A stretch of DNA of 31,713 nucleotides from Candidatus Hydrogenedentota bacterium (GCA_026387845.1 JAPLKX010000312.1:1-31713); one strand, 5' to 3'; numbered from the stretch's first letter, positions 17,119-26,268 are shown. The notes: a model not told the origin generated them from the sequence alone. Program-made: numbers and translations.

Positions 17119-17801
17119 GATGATCGAGCCTCGGGTTTTTGTGCCGCGCCCTGTTTGCGCCTGACCTGCTCTTGCGGGCGCCCGTATTCCTGCATGAGAG
17201 GCGCGAGTTTCATTGCAAAATCGACAAGCGCGGAGAACGCGGCGGTTTCATTTTGGTTTCCAAGCGGCGTGCTGAGCCGAATCATCGCGGACACGGGCGA
17301 GCGAAAACAGACTTGATCGCGTGCCCAATGCCAGGCGTTGAGGAAGTAGTTGGCGGTGAGGCGGGTCCCGGTCTGGAACCAGTAGATGACGGCCTCGCGT
17401 TCGGCGCCCCGCACAAGCACCAGCCGCTTCGCCGTAAACAGGACGCCGATCGGCTGAATCCCCTGCTCGCGAATATCCCACCCTTCGCCGATGAGACATA
17501 TCTCGGGGAAATGGAGGCTGCGGCGCGTGACGGCGGCGTGGACGATGGTCAGTTCAATCGGGCGACCGGACGGCGCCGAGTACCGGCGGACAAGTATCCG
17601 GCTGGTCTCGAGATAGGTGCGGACGCGATCCCCGACGTCGAGGTCGTTTCCGGCCTGCACATATGGGCCGATCTGCTGGGGCACGGCGATCAAATCTACG
17701 GCGGGCGCGGCATAAACGGCCTCGTTCTGTGTGCGGACGAGGAGAAAATACACGATGGCGATGGCAGAAAGCATTGCAATCAGGATCAGGTAGCGTTTCA
17801 T
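17112..17801 (-). CDS. EpsI-family exosortase-associated protein (DUF3485)
   Basis: A 229-residue protein with one N-terminal membrane helix (about 4-22) and a periplasmic domain of the EpsI/DUF3485 family, nearly always found beside or fused to an exosortase. The signature HFPEICLIGEGW (97-108) corresponds to the family's H-x-P-E-x-C-L-P-G-x-G-W. YWFQTG (140-145) and AMIRLSTPL (172-180) also fit. It starts in an ATGA overlap with the exosortase stop. The biochemical role of EpsI is unproven; it is thought to assist exosortase processing or EPS linkage. The usual proline of C-L-P-G is isoleucine here. Confidence 0.88.
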   Translation of the reverse strand: MKRYLILIAMLSAIAIVYFLLVRTQNEAVYAAPAVDLIAVPQQIGPYVQAGNDLDVGDRVRTYLETSRILVRRYSAPSGRPIELTIVHAAVTRRSLHFPEICLIGEGWDIREQGIQPIGVLFTAKRLVLVRGAEREAVIYWFQTGTRLTANYFLNAWHWARDQVCFRSPVSAMIRLSTPLGNQNETAAFSALVDFAMKLAPLMQEYGRPQEQVRRKQGAAQKPEARSSC

Positions 17802-18721
17802 GGCGGGGCCTGGCGCTCAGCCGGCGCGACCCGCCGCAGAAAACTGTCCAGCCCGAGAAACGCGGCGAACGCAACAACAAAAATCAGGATTCCCGAAACA
17901 CCGTGCACCCAGCCGCCCGCCCGGGCGCTGCCGAACGCATAGCCGACAACGCACAGAAAGAAAATCCGGAAAATGTTGGCGCCGATGGCGACGGGCACCG
18001 ACATCAAGAACAGCCCAATGCGGGCCCAGGCGCGCGACTTGCTCAAGTGGGCAAGCAACGCGCCCAGCGCGAGCAGCGCAATCAATGACCTGAGCCCGCC
18101 GCACACCTCGCCGATCAGCAGGTGGTCGTCTTTGAAGTGGATGTAGGAACCCTGGCGCAACATGGGCAGCGAAACGAGGTTGGCGAGGAAGACCGCGCCT
18201 TCGGTTGCGAGGATCTTTATTTTGAACGCAATGCTTTGAGTGAGCGAGGACGGAATGGGCATCATGAACACGAGAAAGGCGAGAGGAAACGCCATCGCCT
18301 CGACATGCCTGCGGCCCACAAGGACCAGCAGCACGCCAACCAGCATCGGCAGGAGCGCCGCCTGCTCGAATACGCGAAAACCCAGGAATGCGCCCGCGCA
18401 CAGCATCAGGCCCGACACACCCACGAACACATAGCCCAACGCATCATGACTGACGGGGCGCTTCGAGAGTTCGGCCCGCTTGTTCCAGACAAGCCACGCG
18501 CTTATCGGCGGGATCAGAAACCCGTGCGTGTAATAGGAGCCGGCAAGCCGCCAGGTCTTGACCATTTCCGCCACAGGCCTCCAGAACAGCCCCGCAATCA
18601 GCAGCACGAGAGCGGCCCTTGTCAGCCAAACCGCCGCCGGAGGCCGGTGTTCGGCATCAAGAAACATGGCGGGGCTTGCGGGGTGTTCCGCAGGCCTTTT
18701 TGATGCGTCCTCGGCCCCCAT
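17798..18721 (-). CDS. Exosortase (transmembrane protein-sorting transpeptidase)
   Basis: A 307-residue polytopic membrane protein of the exosortase/archaeosortase family. These enzymes recognise a C-terminal tripartite signal on exported proteins, cleave it, and are thought to transfer the protein to an EPS-linked acceptor. The catalytic set is visible: C207 in EVCGGLRSL, R252 in GANIFRIF and H273 in WVHGVSGILIF. The early motif YYTHGFLIP (63-71) also matches the family. About eight hydrophobic segments are present. The motif form EVCGGLR rather than the common ACSGIR suggests a subtype other than XrtA. It lies between a large TPR gene and EpsI, in a wza/wzc-type operon. Subtype is not certain. 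Confidence 0.92.
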   Translation of the reverse strand: MGAEDASKRPAEHPASPAMFLDAEHRPPAAVWLTRAALVLLIAGLFWRPVAEMVKTWRLAGSYYTHGFLIPPISAWLVWNKRAELSKRPVSHDALGYVFVGVSGLMLCAGAFLGFRVFEQAALLPMLVGVLLVLVGRRHVEAMAFPLAFLVFMMPIPSSLTQSIAFKIKILATEGAVFLANLVSLPMLRQGSYIHFKDDHLLIGEVCGGLRSLIALLALGALLAHLSKSRAWARIGLFLMSVPVAIGANIFRIFFLCVVGYAFGSARAGGWVHGVSGILIFVVAFAAFLGLDSFLRRVAPAERQAPP

Positions 18722-18723
18722 GG

Positions 18724-21114
18724 TTATGGGCTGCTCCGTTCGAGTTTATCCTTGATGCGGTTCAACTGATCTGTGAACGGTCGATGATTTGCCGCGAGCT
18801 TTTCTTTTGCGGAATCGTAGTAACGCCGGGCAAGGCCCTCGTCGTTGAGTCCGAGGTAAACTTCCGCCATGGCGGCGTCGTGGTCAGCCGGGTCGATTTT
18901 CCCGGCGCCGGCGATTCGTTGCAGGTCGGCAAGCGCTTCCTGGCAGCGGCCCAGCGCGAGGAGGGCGTTCGCCCGGACAAACACGCCCGAGGGCAGATGC
19001 ACAATTTGCAGGGCGCGGTCAATGGCGTCGAGCGCGTCGTCAGGGCGCCCGGCGCGCAGAAGCAACGCGGCTTCCTGCGAGAGCACGTCGGCGTCGTTTG
19101 GCTGTGCTTTGAGGTAACGCTGACACATGTTCAACGCGCCGTCGGAGTTGCCTTCGCGCAGGAACAGGCGTATGGCGGCCCGCATGGCGCCGGGACGTTC
19201 GGGCGCAAGCAACAGGGCGCGTGTGAGTGCTGAGGACGCCTTGTTGATCGATTCGGCGTCATCCGCTTGAAGGTAAAATTCGCCGAGCAATGCCCAGGGT
19301 TCGGGCGTGTCCTTGAGCGGCCCGTTGGCGGCGTCGTTCAGGAGTTTTTCGGCTTCTTGACGTTCGCCCGCGGCACTGAGCGCGGCGGCAAGTTCGCGCA
19401 AGACGGCGGAATCGGGGTTGGCCTGATATTGCTCGCGAAGGAGGCGGACGGCCTCGGCGCTGCCTTGCCCCCGGGCCACGGTGAGTTTGGCCCGCAGCAC
19501 GTCGAGGTTTACGGCCGGATTGTCGGGGTGGGTTTTCTCGATGCGCTGAAGCAAGGCTTCGGCTTCGGGTAAGTCGCCGCCGTCACAGTAATTCTTAAAC
19601 AGTTTAATGGCCGCTTGAACATTGGCCGGGTCGGAAGCAACGAGGGTGCGCAGGGTATCGCGGGCATCGGCCGGGCGGTTCGCCGCTTGCTCGAGATCCG
19701 CTTTGAACAACAGGATCTCGGGGTTCTGTGGAGCCAGCCCTGCCGCGGCCCGGGCGCCTTCGAGCGCCTCACTGATACGGCCTTGGGCAAAATCAATCTG
19801 GGCCAGCAGCAGCACCGCCTCCGCGTTGGAAGAATTGGCCGCAAGCGCCTGCCCTGCCCGTTGACGGGCCGACTCATAGTCGGGAGGCGTCTGCAAGGCG
19901 CGGATGCGGGCGTCCAAGAGGAGAGCGTCAGGCTGGGCCGGCGCGTCGTTGCGCACGGACGCGACGAGCCGCGATGCGGCCTCGAGCTTGGCATTTGATC
20001 CCGGCACGGCAAGCAAGCGGGCCAGGCGGAGCCGCGCCTCGCGCAATTCGGGGTCCGCGGGCGCGTCAAGATCCCCGGCATGAGCCTCGACCAGTTGGAG
20101 GGCCTTTTCATCAAGATTGCTGCGAACGCACAATATGGCCGCCTCGGTGCGGAGGAGCGGCCCCAGGCCGGGCTGAAGACCGGCTGCTTGTTCCACGAGG
20201 TTCAAGGCGAGATCAACCTGCCCGGCTTTTGCGGCAACCACCGCATACTCGACGACCGTCTGCGCAGACAGGTTGGGTTGGCCGGCCACCTGCTTCATGA
20301 GGCCCGCCGCTCCCTCTGCGTCGTGGTTGGCCAGGGCCAGGAGCAGGCGTTCTTTTTGCATGGCCGCCGGGTCGACACCGCCGGCAACGGCGCGGTCGAG
20401 CGCCCGCTGGGCGGAAGCAGGGTCAGCCTGATCAAGGTAACGGCGTATAAGCAATTGGTAAGGCGCGGCGAGATCAGGCTCGAGTTCAGCCGCCCGCCAC
20501 AACAGATGCGTGGCCGCCGCGGATTCGCCTGCGTCCAGTGGTTTGCCTGCGCCGGCGGATGCGGCTGCCGAGTGCTTGAGCAGGGCGCGCGCCGCGAACA
20601 CGAGTTGCTCGGGCTGTGCGTCCCGGGCGGCGAGAAGGCTGTTTGAGCGGGTGAGAGCCTGGTCGCGCGGAACCTCGCCGGCGTAGAGGAACTCGCGGAG
20701 CGTGAGGCCGTTTTCGTCGTTGGGAAAGTCGCGCAGGAACGACTCGAGCACGGTATGGGCGCGTTCATAATCTCCCTGCCGCAGGTACGCCAACGCCAGA
20801 TGGTACCGGGCCGAAGCAAACTGGGGGTTGCCTCGCGCGACCGCGACGAGCCGTTGGATGGCGGCGGGGATCTCGCCGCGGGCCAGCATCATGCGCGCTT
20901 GGAGGTACTGGTGTATCAGCACGTGCTCGGGATAGGCGCGGGCGTAATCGGCGGCGGCATTTGCGGCCACGTCGAGCCGGTTCTGGTCGATGTAGATTTC
21001 GCACAGGGTGGTCATGATTTCGGGTGAACTGGCACGGACGCGCGGGTCCATCTCCTCGATCAGGCGGAGCGCGGCGTCGCGTTTGTTTTGCCGCTGCAGG
21101 GCCAGTGCGAGCAT
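18724..21114 (-). CDS. Large TPR-repeat protein, C-terminal part (after frameshift)
   Basis: About 796 residues of continuous tetratricopeptide-like repeats (LALALQRQNKRDAALRLIEEM; SARYHLALAYLRQGDYERAHTVLESF; AVLLLAQIDFAQGRISEALEGARAA), ending QLNRIKDKLERSSP. An ATG at 21114-21112 overlaps the stop of the upstream half as TGATG, so re-initiation could make this a separate polypeptide. However, the same frame read upstream without a start (EQCRAIEPDWPEHY) is also TPR-like, showing it was one gene. Repaired, the protein would be about 1,010-1,015 residues, in the size range of the TPR proteins of PEP-CTERM/exosortase systems. The exosortase starts 3 bases after its stop. Confidence 0.82.
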   Translation of the reverse strand: MLALALQRQNKRDAALRLIEEMDPRVRASSPEIMTTLCEIYIDQNRLDVAANAAADYARAYPEHVLIHQYLQARMMLARGEIPAAIQRLVAVARGNPQFASARYHLALAYLRQGDYERAHTVLESFLRDFPNDENGLTLREFLYAGEVPRDQALTRSNSLLAARDAQPEQLVFAARALLKHSAAASAGAGKPLDAGESAAATHLLWRAAELEPDLAAPYQLLIRRYLDQADPASAQRALDRAVAGGVDPAAMQKERLLLALANHDAEGAAGLMKQVAGQPNLSAQTVVEYAVVAAKAGQVDLALNLVEQAAGLQPGLGPLLRTEAAILCVRSNLDEKALQLVEAHAGDLDAPADPELREARLRLARLLAVPGSNAKLEAASRLVASVRNDAPAQPDALLLDARIRALQTPPDYESARQRAGQALAANSSNAEAVLLLAQIDFAQGRISEALEGARAAAGLAPQNPEILLFKADLEQAANRPADARDTLRTLVASDPANVQAAIKLFKNYCDGGDLPEAEALLQRIEKTHPDNPAVNLDVLRAKLTVARGQGSAEAVRLLREQYQANPDSAVLRELAAALSAAGERQEAEKLLNDAANGPLKDTPEPWALLGEFYLQADDAESINKASSALTRALLLAPERPGAMRAAIRLFLREGNSDGALNMCQRYLKAQPNDADVLSQEAALLLRAGRPDDALDAIDRALQIVHLPSGVFVRANALLALGRCQEALADLQRIAGAGKIDPADHDAAMAEVYLGLNDEGLARRYYDSAKEKLAANHRPFTDQLNRIKDKLERSSP

Positions 21115-21767
21115 CAAATAATGCTCGGGCCAATCCGGCTCGATGGCGCGGCACTGTTCCCATCGAGCACGGCATCCGCGCCTGTGGATTGGCCTTGCCG
21201 TTCGAGCAGCCTGGCCAGATTGCCGTAGACGTCGGGGAGCGGGGTATTCAAATCGACTAGGCGTTGGTACGCGGCCACGGCTTCCTCGTTTCGTGCGAGC
21301 CGCTCGAGCGCGTAGGCTTTGTAAAACTGCACGTGCTGGTCGTCGGGCCTGGCGCGCAGGAAGGCCGAGGCGTAATACTCGAGGTCGGCCCAGTAGGCGT
21401 TCTGTTCAAGCAGGCGCAACAACTCGAGGGCCGCCTCAGGCTGCGCGGGTTTTGCAAGCGCGATTTGGTAAAAGGCTCCCGCGGCATCTCGGAGCGCGTC
21501 GCGCCGGTTCTCGGTGATCCGCAGGCTGGCGTTGGCGAACTCCCGCATGACGCCGGTGTCGGCGGGGTGTTTGAGCAGGTAAAAACCGAACAGCTCCTTT
21601 GCCTTTTGCCACTGGCCGGCAACCATAAGCGACCGCGCATCGTCCAGCATGCGGCGGGTCTTTTGGGCGCGGTACGCGGAACCGGCGGCGACGGACCCGC
21701 CGACGATCACCGCGAGAACGACCAGCGCGGCGGCAATCCGCGGCCATTTGCGTGACGAGCATTGCAT
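21114..21767 (-). CDS. Large TPR-repeat protein, N-terminal part (frameshifted)
   Basis: About 217 residues: a short N-terminus, one membrane helix (about 10-30, IAAALVVLAVIVGGSVAAG) and helical TPR repeats (ARSLMVAGQWQKAKELFGFYL; HVQFYKAYALERLARNEEAVAAYQRL; LPDVYGNLARLLERQG). After VLD the frame leaves the repeat pattern and stops at 21116-21114. Adding one G to the GGG run (CCC on the plus strand, 21159-21161) restores VLDGEQCRAIEPDWPEHY and joins the downstream half. ATG 21767 is preferred (AAAGG nine bases upstream, 11 bases after the GT26 stop); an ATG at 21797 would overlap that gene. The helix anchors the repeats in the periplasm, presumably near the exosortase. Confidence 0.8.
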   Translation of the reverse strand: MQCSSRKWPRIAAALVVLAVIVGGSVAAGSAYRAQKTRRMLDDARSLMVAGQWQKAKELFGFYLLKHPADTGVMREFANASLRITENRRDALRDAAGAFYQIALAKPAQPEAALELLRLLEQNAYWADLEYYASAFLRARPDDQHVQFYKAYALERLARNEEAVAAYQRLVDLNTPLPDVYGNLARLLERQGQSTGADAVLDGNSAAPSSRIGPSII

Positions 21768-21778
21768 ATCCAGAACCT

Positions 21779-22654
21779 TTAGCCGCCCAGTGCGCATTTA
21801 AGCCGCGCACGGAACCGCGTGGCGATGTGACGGCCCAACAGCCAGAAAAACAACGTGTCATAAATCAGGTAGCGGCGCCAGAGCCTGCGCGGCTCGTGGC
21901 ACAGCCGCCAAAACCACTCCAGCCCCGTCCGCTGCATCCAGACGGGCGCCCGTTTTACGCGCCCCGCCACGAAATCGAAACTGGCGCCCACCCCTATCAT
22001 GACAGGCACGCGGGACCGGCCCGAATTCTGGTGCATCCAGATCTCCTGTTTGGGCGAGCCGAGCGCGATGAAACAAATGTCCGCACCGGAATCCGCCAGG
22101 CGTTGTACGACCTCGCCGTTCAGTGCCGGATCTTTTTCGAACCCCGGCGGCGGGCTGTCGGTTCCGGCGATGACGAGGCCCGGGTATAACGCGGCCAGCC
22201 GGCGCGCGGCTTCGGCGGCAACGCCTTCCGCGGCCCCCATCAAATACACGCAGAATCCATTGTCAGCGGCAAATTTGGAGAGATGATAGATCAGATCCGA
22301 CCCGCTGAGTTTCTCGCGCAGCGGCGTGTTCAGGATCCGGCCCGCCCATAAGAGAGGCGTGCTATCGGGTAGTGAGAGCAGCGCGTCCCGGTAGGCATTG
22401 CGGAACTCCTCGTTGGTTTGGTAGCGGCACACGTGGTCGATGTTGGGCGTGACGATGTAACCCGGCAGGCGTTGCGAGATCTGGACACACACCGACCGCA
22501 GAACCCCGCGCAGGCTGAGGCTGTTGATGGGTACGCCGCATATGTCTATGGTCTTGACGCCGGAGCGGGCATCGATCCGCCGCGCCTGCATGAAGCGGTC
22601 GAGTTGCCCCCCAAGTGGATCCATCGGCGTGTTGTTGGCGGACTCAGAATCCAT
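21779..22654 (-). CDS. WecG/TagA/CpsF-family glycosyltransferase (GT26)
   Basis: A 291-residue GT26 enzyme, the family of ManNAc-type transferases acting on lipid-linked acceptors at the membrane. Signatures: YIVTPNIDHVCRYQTN, LLSLPDSTPLLWAGRIL (the catalytic-region P-D-S/G), FCVYLMGAAEGVA, ICFIALGSPKQEIWM and GVGASFDFVAGRVKRAPVWM followed by GLEWFWRL and EPRRLWRRYL. The length is slightly over the usual 240-260 because of a divergent N-terminal 40 residues. GGGAGG precedes ATG 22654. It lies 24 bases after the Wzc-like gene. GT26 genes are common members of exosortase EPS loci. Confidence 0.92.
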   Translation of the reverse strand: MDSESANNTPMDPLGGQLDRFMQARRIDARSGVKTIDICGVPINSLSLRGVLRSVCVQISQRLPGYIVTPNIDHVCRYQTNEEFRNAYRDALLSLPDSTPLLWAGRILNTPLREKLSGSDLIYHLSKFAADNGFCVYLMGAAEGVAAEAARRLAALYPGLVIAGTDSPPPGFEKDPALNGEVVQRLADSGADICFIALGSPKQEIWMHQNSGRSRVPVMIGVGASFDFVAGRVKRAPVWMQRTGLEWFWRLCHEPRRLWRRYLIYDTLFFWLLGRHIATRFRARLKCALGG

Positions 22655-22678
22655 TCAGGCTGCCCTCCCGAAGACGTT

Positions 22679-24949
22679 TCAGGAATCGGGCTCGTTGTCG
22701 AGCAGTTGCATCTCCGGCACCTGTTCCGCGCCCTTCCGTTGTGGCTGATCGCGGAAATAGGTGTCGAAAAGGGCCATGTCGCGCTTCAGGTGGCCGCCCA
22801 GAGAGGGCCTGATACCGTTGAGGACAATCCCCAGCAGGTTTGCGCCGACCTGCTCGAGATCGGCCATGCAACGACGGAACATTCCCAGCGTTGAAACGCC
22901 GGCGCCAACCACCACCACTACGCCGTCAACCACGGGCGCCAGGAGCTTTGCGTCGGATAACAGGAGTTCGGGGGGCGTATCGATAATGACGTGGTCAAAA
23001 TGCCGTTCGGCTTCCTCGAGGAGTTGCATCATTTCGCGGCTGGCGAGTTTTGCGGCCAAACGATCGACGTCGTAACCGGCTGTAAGCACGAACAGGCCCG
23101 GAAATACGGTTTGCTGGACGATTTCCGCCAAGGGATAGTTGCCAAACAGAATTTCGGAGAGGCCGCGGGCCGGCGGCAATTCGAGATGCTCTTCGATGCT
23201 GGCGCTGGGCGTGGTGTCGACGAGAAGGACGCGGCGGTTGGCTTCGGCGAGCGCAATGGCCAAGTTGCACGCGACCGAAGTTTTGCCGTCTCCCTGCGAG
23301 GGGCTCGTAATCAGGCAGGAATTGATCTCGACGGCGGTTTCGTCGGCAAACACGAGTTGAGTCAAGACTTTTCGAAACTCGTTTGCGGTAGCGGTTCCGG
23401 GATAGTCGGCCACGGCCGTGGGAATATTTTTGAGATCATCTATTTTGTCCTGGCTGCCATGCGGGATCGACGCGAGGACGGGCCTCGACGTCACCATGGC
23501 CACGTCTTCCACGGAACGGATCTGTTGATCCGTCAGTTCGCGCACGAAGCCCACCCCAAAACTCGCGCCGCCCGCCAGAACGATAGCCAGCAGAAAGAAC
23601 TGGAGCCGCTTGCCGCCCTCCGGCGTTACGGGCAACACCGGCGCGGAGGCCACCTTAACGCGCGCGGGCGCATTGCTCTCCACGCCGATGCTCGAGATTT
23701 GTTCGCGCACAGTGCGGAGGAGGCCTCTTGTTTCCTCGGCGCGGAGTTTCAACTCATCGAGTTCGGCAAGCGAGCGGGACGCGTCGAGCGCGCGTTTGGT
23801 GTTCGCGTCAATCATTCCCTGGAACTTGTCGATTCGGGCCTGGGCATCCTCGACCCCCTTTTGGACGGTGGCGCCATCGGCTTCCAGCTTCGCGACGACC
23901 GCTTGAAGCATTTCGCCGCGCACCTGCCGCTCGGTCTTGCCGAGCCGGTTCCAGATGGCCCCAAAGTTTTCCCGCTCGACCTCGAGTTGCGGCGAGCCGT
24001 CGGCATACCGCTGCTCCATTTGTGCGAGGACGGTTTCAGCGCGCGCCACGTCCTGCCGGGCGGCGGCGACGCGCGGGTCCGCGGTGAGTTTTTCTTCGAT
24101 CCCAAAATCATAAATGGCTTTCGCGGGCGCCTTGGCATTCTGTTCCTGAAGGCTGCGGACGGCTGCAAGCTGCTCGCCGATGGCTGTGGCGCGGGATTGG
24201 GAGGTGGTGACTTCTTCCTGGGCGCGGGCCAGAATTTCGCGGTACGCGGACACCTCTTCGGGCGAGCCAAGTTGGGATGCGCTGCCGAGGGGCAACCCGA
24301 TTTCCCGCTGGAGCTCGCCGATCCTGCGCAACTGGGTATCGAGCTCGGCCTGCCGTGTGTCTCGTTCTTTTGACAGTATGCGAAGCCGTTCCCCGCCGAC
24401 ATTGGCCTCTTCGCCCAGCGCATATTGCATGTATGCGGCCAGGGCTTTATCGACAATGAGGCGGGCCGCTGCGGGATCAGGCAACGTGCACGAGATCGAG
24501 ACAATCTCGCTGTTCTGTTGGATGTCGGCCTTGAGGACGCCCTTGAGAAAATTGAGCGCGTCCCCTTGCGCGCCAACGAAGGGAAGCCTGCGCACTTCCG
24601 GCTCCTCGAGCACGCGCGACAGGATGGCGCTGCCGGTGATCAGATTGACCTGGGTGTTGAGGAATTTCTCGTAGGGCACTGTTGACCCTGACGGGGCTCC
24701 GCTTTCCAGGACGCGCGGGGTGCTTGCCAGGAAGCGGACCTCGGCCGTGGCCGTATAACCCAGCGGGACAAAGTACCACGCTGCAAGCAGGCCCGGAACG
24801 GCTATGGCAAAAAACGTGATGAGCATCGGCGCCAACCGCAGGCGGAGCATCCTGGAAAAACTGACCTGGCGTTCCGTGCCGCCCACCACTTCTTCCATCA
24901 CGACGCCGGGAACGACTCCGGGCTGCTCGTGTTTTAACTCATTTCTCAT
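22679..24949 (-). CDS. Wzc-like polysaccharide chain-length/ATPase protein with degenerate kinase motif
   Basis: A 756-residue inner-membrane protein combining a Wzz-type periplasmic domain and a cytoplasmic BY-kinase-like ATPase. The first membrane helix is about 40-62, long coiled-coil periplasmic sequence spans about 180-420, a proline-rich patch (PVLPVTPEGG) precedes helix two (about 447-467), and the ATPase has Walker A SPSQGDGKTS (about 548-557) and Walker B VIIDTPP (about 653-659). The Walker A' motif reads LLVDTTPSA instead of D-x-D-x-R, and the C-terminal tail has a single tyrosine (DTYFRD) rather than a tyrosine cluster. It may bind nucleotide without tyrosine autokinase activity. 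ATG 24949 was chosen for GCGAGG upstream. Expected partner of the export lipoprotein. Confidence 0.88.
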   Translation of the reverse strand: MRNELKHEQPGVVPGVVMEEVVGGTERQVSFSRMLRLRLAPMLITFFAIAVPGLLAAWYFVPLGYTATAEVRFLASTPRVLESGAPSGSTVPYEKFLNTQVNLITGSAILSRVLEEPEVRRLPFVGAQGDALNFLKGVLKADIQQNSEIVSISCTLPDPAAARLIVDKALAAYMQYALGEEANVGGERLRILSKERDTRQAELDTQLRRIGELQREIGLPLGSASQLGSPEEVSAYREILARAQEEVTTSQSRATAIGEQLAAVRSLQEQNAKAPAKAIYDFGIEEKLTADPRVAAARQDVARAETVLAQMEQRYADGSPQLEVERENFGAIWNRLGKTERQVRGEMLQAVVAKLEADGATVQKGVEDAQARIDKFQGMIDANTKRALDASRSLAELDELKLRAEETRGLLRTVREQISSIGVESNAPARVKVASAPVLPVTPEGGKRLQFFLLAIVLAGGASFGVGFVRELTDQQIRSVEDVAMVTSRPVLASIPHGSQDKIDDLKNIPTAVADYPGTATANEFRKVLTQLVFADETAVEINSCLITSPSQGDGKTSVACNLAIALAEANRRVLLVDTTPSASIEEHLELPPARGLSEILFGNYPLAEIVQQTVFPGLFVLTAGYDVDRLAAKLASREMMQLLEEAERHFDHVIIDTPPELLLSDAKLLAPVVDGVVVVVGAGVSTLGMFRRCMADLEQVGANLLGIVLNGIRPSLGGHLKRDMALFDTYFRDQPQRKGAEQVPEMQLLDNEPDS

Positions 24950-25001
24950 AATGCCTCGCTGGTTGTTCAATCCGCGGCCGGGCCGGCGGCTGTGCGACCG
25001 A

Positions 25002-26189
25002 TTATGGGAGCAGGTCGATCAGCGTCTGGATTACTCCCAGCCCTGTCAAGGAGTTATTTTCAAAGAGACGGTCATACCGTTCGCGTGTGTAGTACGTGTC
25101 GTAAGCTTGCATGTACAGACCCAACAACGGCGAGACGGTTTCCGTCAGCCGGGTGAAGTGCATCAGGTTGTCGTGGAGACGTACCAGCGGGTTTCGAGGG
25201 ATATAGACGATGTCTCCGGGTTCCAGCGTGGGGCTGTAGCCGGTCTGGAGGGCGCGGCGGAGATCAATCAACATCGCTTCGGTCTGACCCCCTTCCAGCT
25301 TGCGGAACAGCACTATGCTGCGCATCCTGGCCGTCTCCTCAACCGGCCCGCCCGCCCGCGCCACCAGTTCAAGAAGCGTCATCCCTTCTATAAGCGGATA
25401 AACACGGGGCGCGAGGATTTCGCCGAGCACGTAAACCAGGTTGACGCCTTCTGGGATGTATACGATGTCGCCGGGCAGCACCGGCGCCTGCGACGGGTGC
25501 TCGCCGGGGTGGCTCAGGCCCGTAAGATCATAGGCGAGCACGTCGCGGCGGCCGCCCACCTCACGAATGATGAACGCTTTGGTAAGTTGGCCTTGCGCAC
25601 CGATGGTGGAGTCGGTGTTTTGATTATCAACGCGCAAGCCGCCCGCCGTGTTGATGGCCTGGAGCAGGTTAATCGGCCGCTTGTATGGGTATTCCTTGGG
25701 CTGGGCGACGTCGCCAAGTACAAAGAAACTCTTGCTCTCCGGTTCTACAACCGTGAGGCTTACGCGCGGCTGGCGGAATACGGACTTGTAGGCGTCGCGG
25801 ACCATGGCTTCGGCGTCGGCCGGCGTTTGCCCGGCCACGTGAAGCTCGTTTATCAACGGAAGCGACACGTACCCGTCGTAGCGGACGGCCACTTCGCGGT
25901 TGAGCGTGGTGTCGTCAAAGAGTTCGAGGTGAAGGATATCGCCCTCGCCTATTTTGAATGATCCAGATTCGGTGGGCGCCGGGGCGGGTTGGGCCGCGGC
26001 GTCGAGCGCTTCCCGATCCGGGAATTCGTACAGCGATTTTGTATTAACGACAATCCGTTCTTTGACAACGGAGCCGGCGCCGTCAGGGTCTACTTGGCCC
26101 ATCGTAGTGCATCCCGTCAGAAGCAAACTGATCGCCGCAAACAACACGGGAGTCAGGACTGTTGTCACCTTGTTTTTATTTCCCCGCAT
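25002..26189 (-). CDS. Outer-membrane polysaccharide export lipoprotein (Wza-like, SLBB)
   Basis: A 395-residue lipoprotein that forms the outer-membrane exit channel for the polymer. The signal sequence ends in lipobox LLTGC (lipidated C27). A poly-export domain follows at about 77-150 (FKIGEGDILHLELF, YDGYVSLPLI, PRVSLTV), then two SLBB domains at about 155-245 (FFVLGDVAQPKEY, LLQAINTAGG, LPGDIVYIP) and 251-332 (VYVLGEILAPRVYPL, LLELVARAGG, EPGDIVYIP). ATG 26189 has AGAAGGA upstream and places the signal peptide correctly; a longer frame exists but lacks support. First gene of the minus-strand operon, with a repeated operator-like site upstream. Confidence 0.92.
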   Translation of the reverse strand: MRGNKNKVTTVLTPVLFAAISLLLTGCTTMGQVDPDGAGSVVKERIVVNTKSLYEFPDREALDAAAQPAPAPTESGSFKIGEGDILHLELFDDTTLNREVAVRYDGYVSLPLINELHVAGQTPADAEAMVRDAYKSVFRQPRVSLTVVEPESKSFFVLGDVAQPKEYPYKRPINLLQAINTAGGLRVDNQNTDSTIGAQGQLTKAFIIREVGGRRDVLAYDLTGLSHPGEHPSQAPVLPGDIVYIPEGVNLVYVLGEILAPRVYPLIEGMTLLELVARAGGPVEETARMRSIVLFRKLEGGQTEAMLIDLRRALQTGYSPTLEPGDIVYIPRNPLVRLHDNLMHFTRLTETVSPLLGLYMQAYDTYYTRERYDRLFENNSLTGLGVIQTLIDLLP

Positions 26190-26268
26190 GAGCCCATTCC
26201 TTCTGCGGTTTTGTGCACGCCCGATTCTGCCTGGCACTCTCTTCAGGGAAACCATCGCCCCAAAGTCG

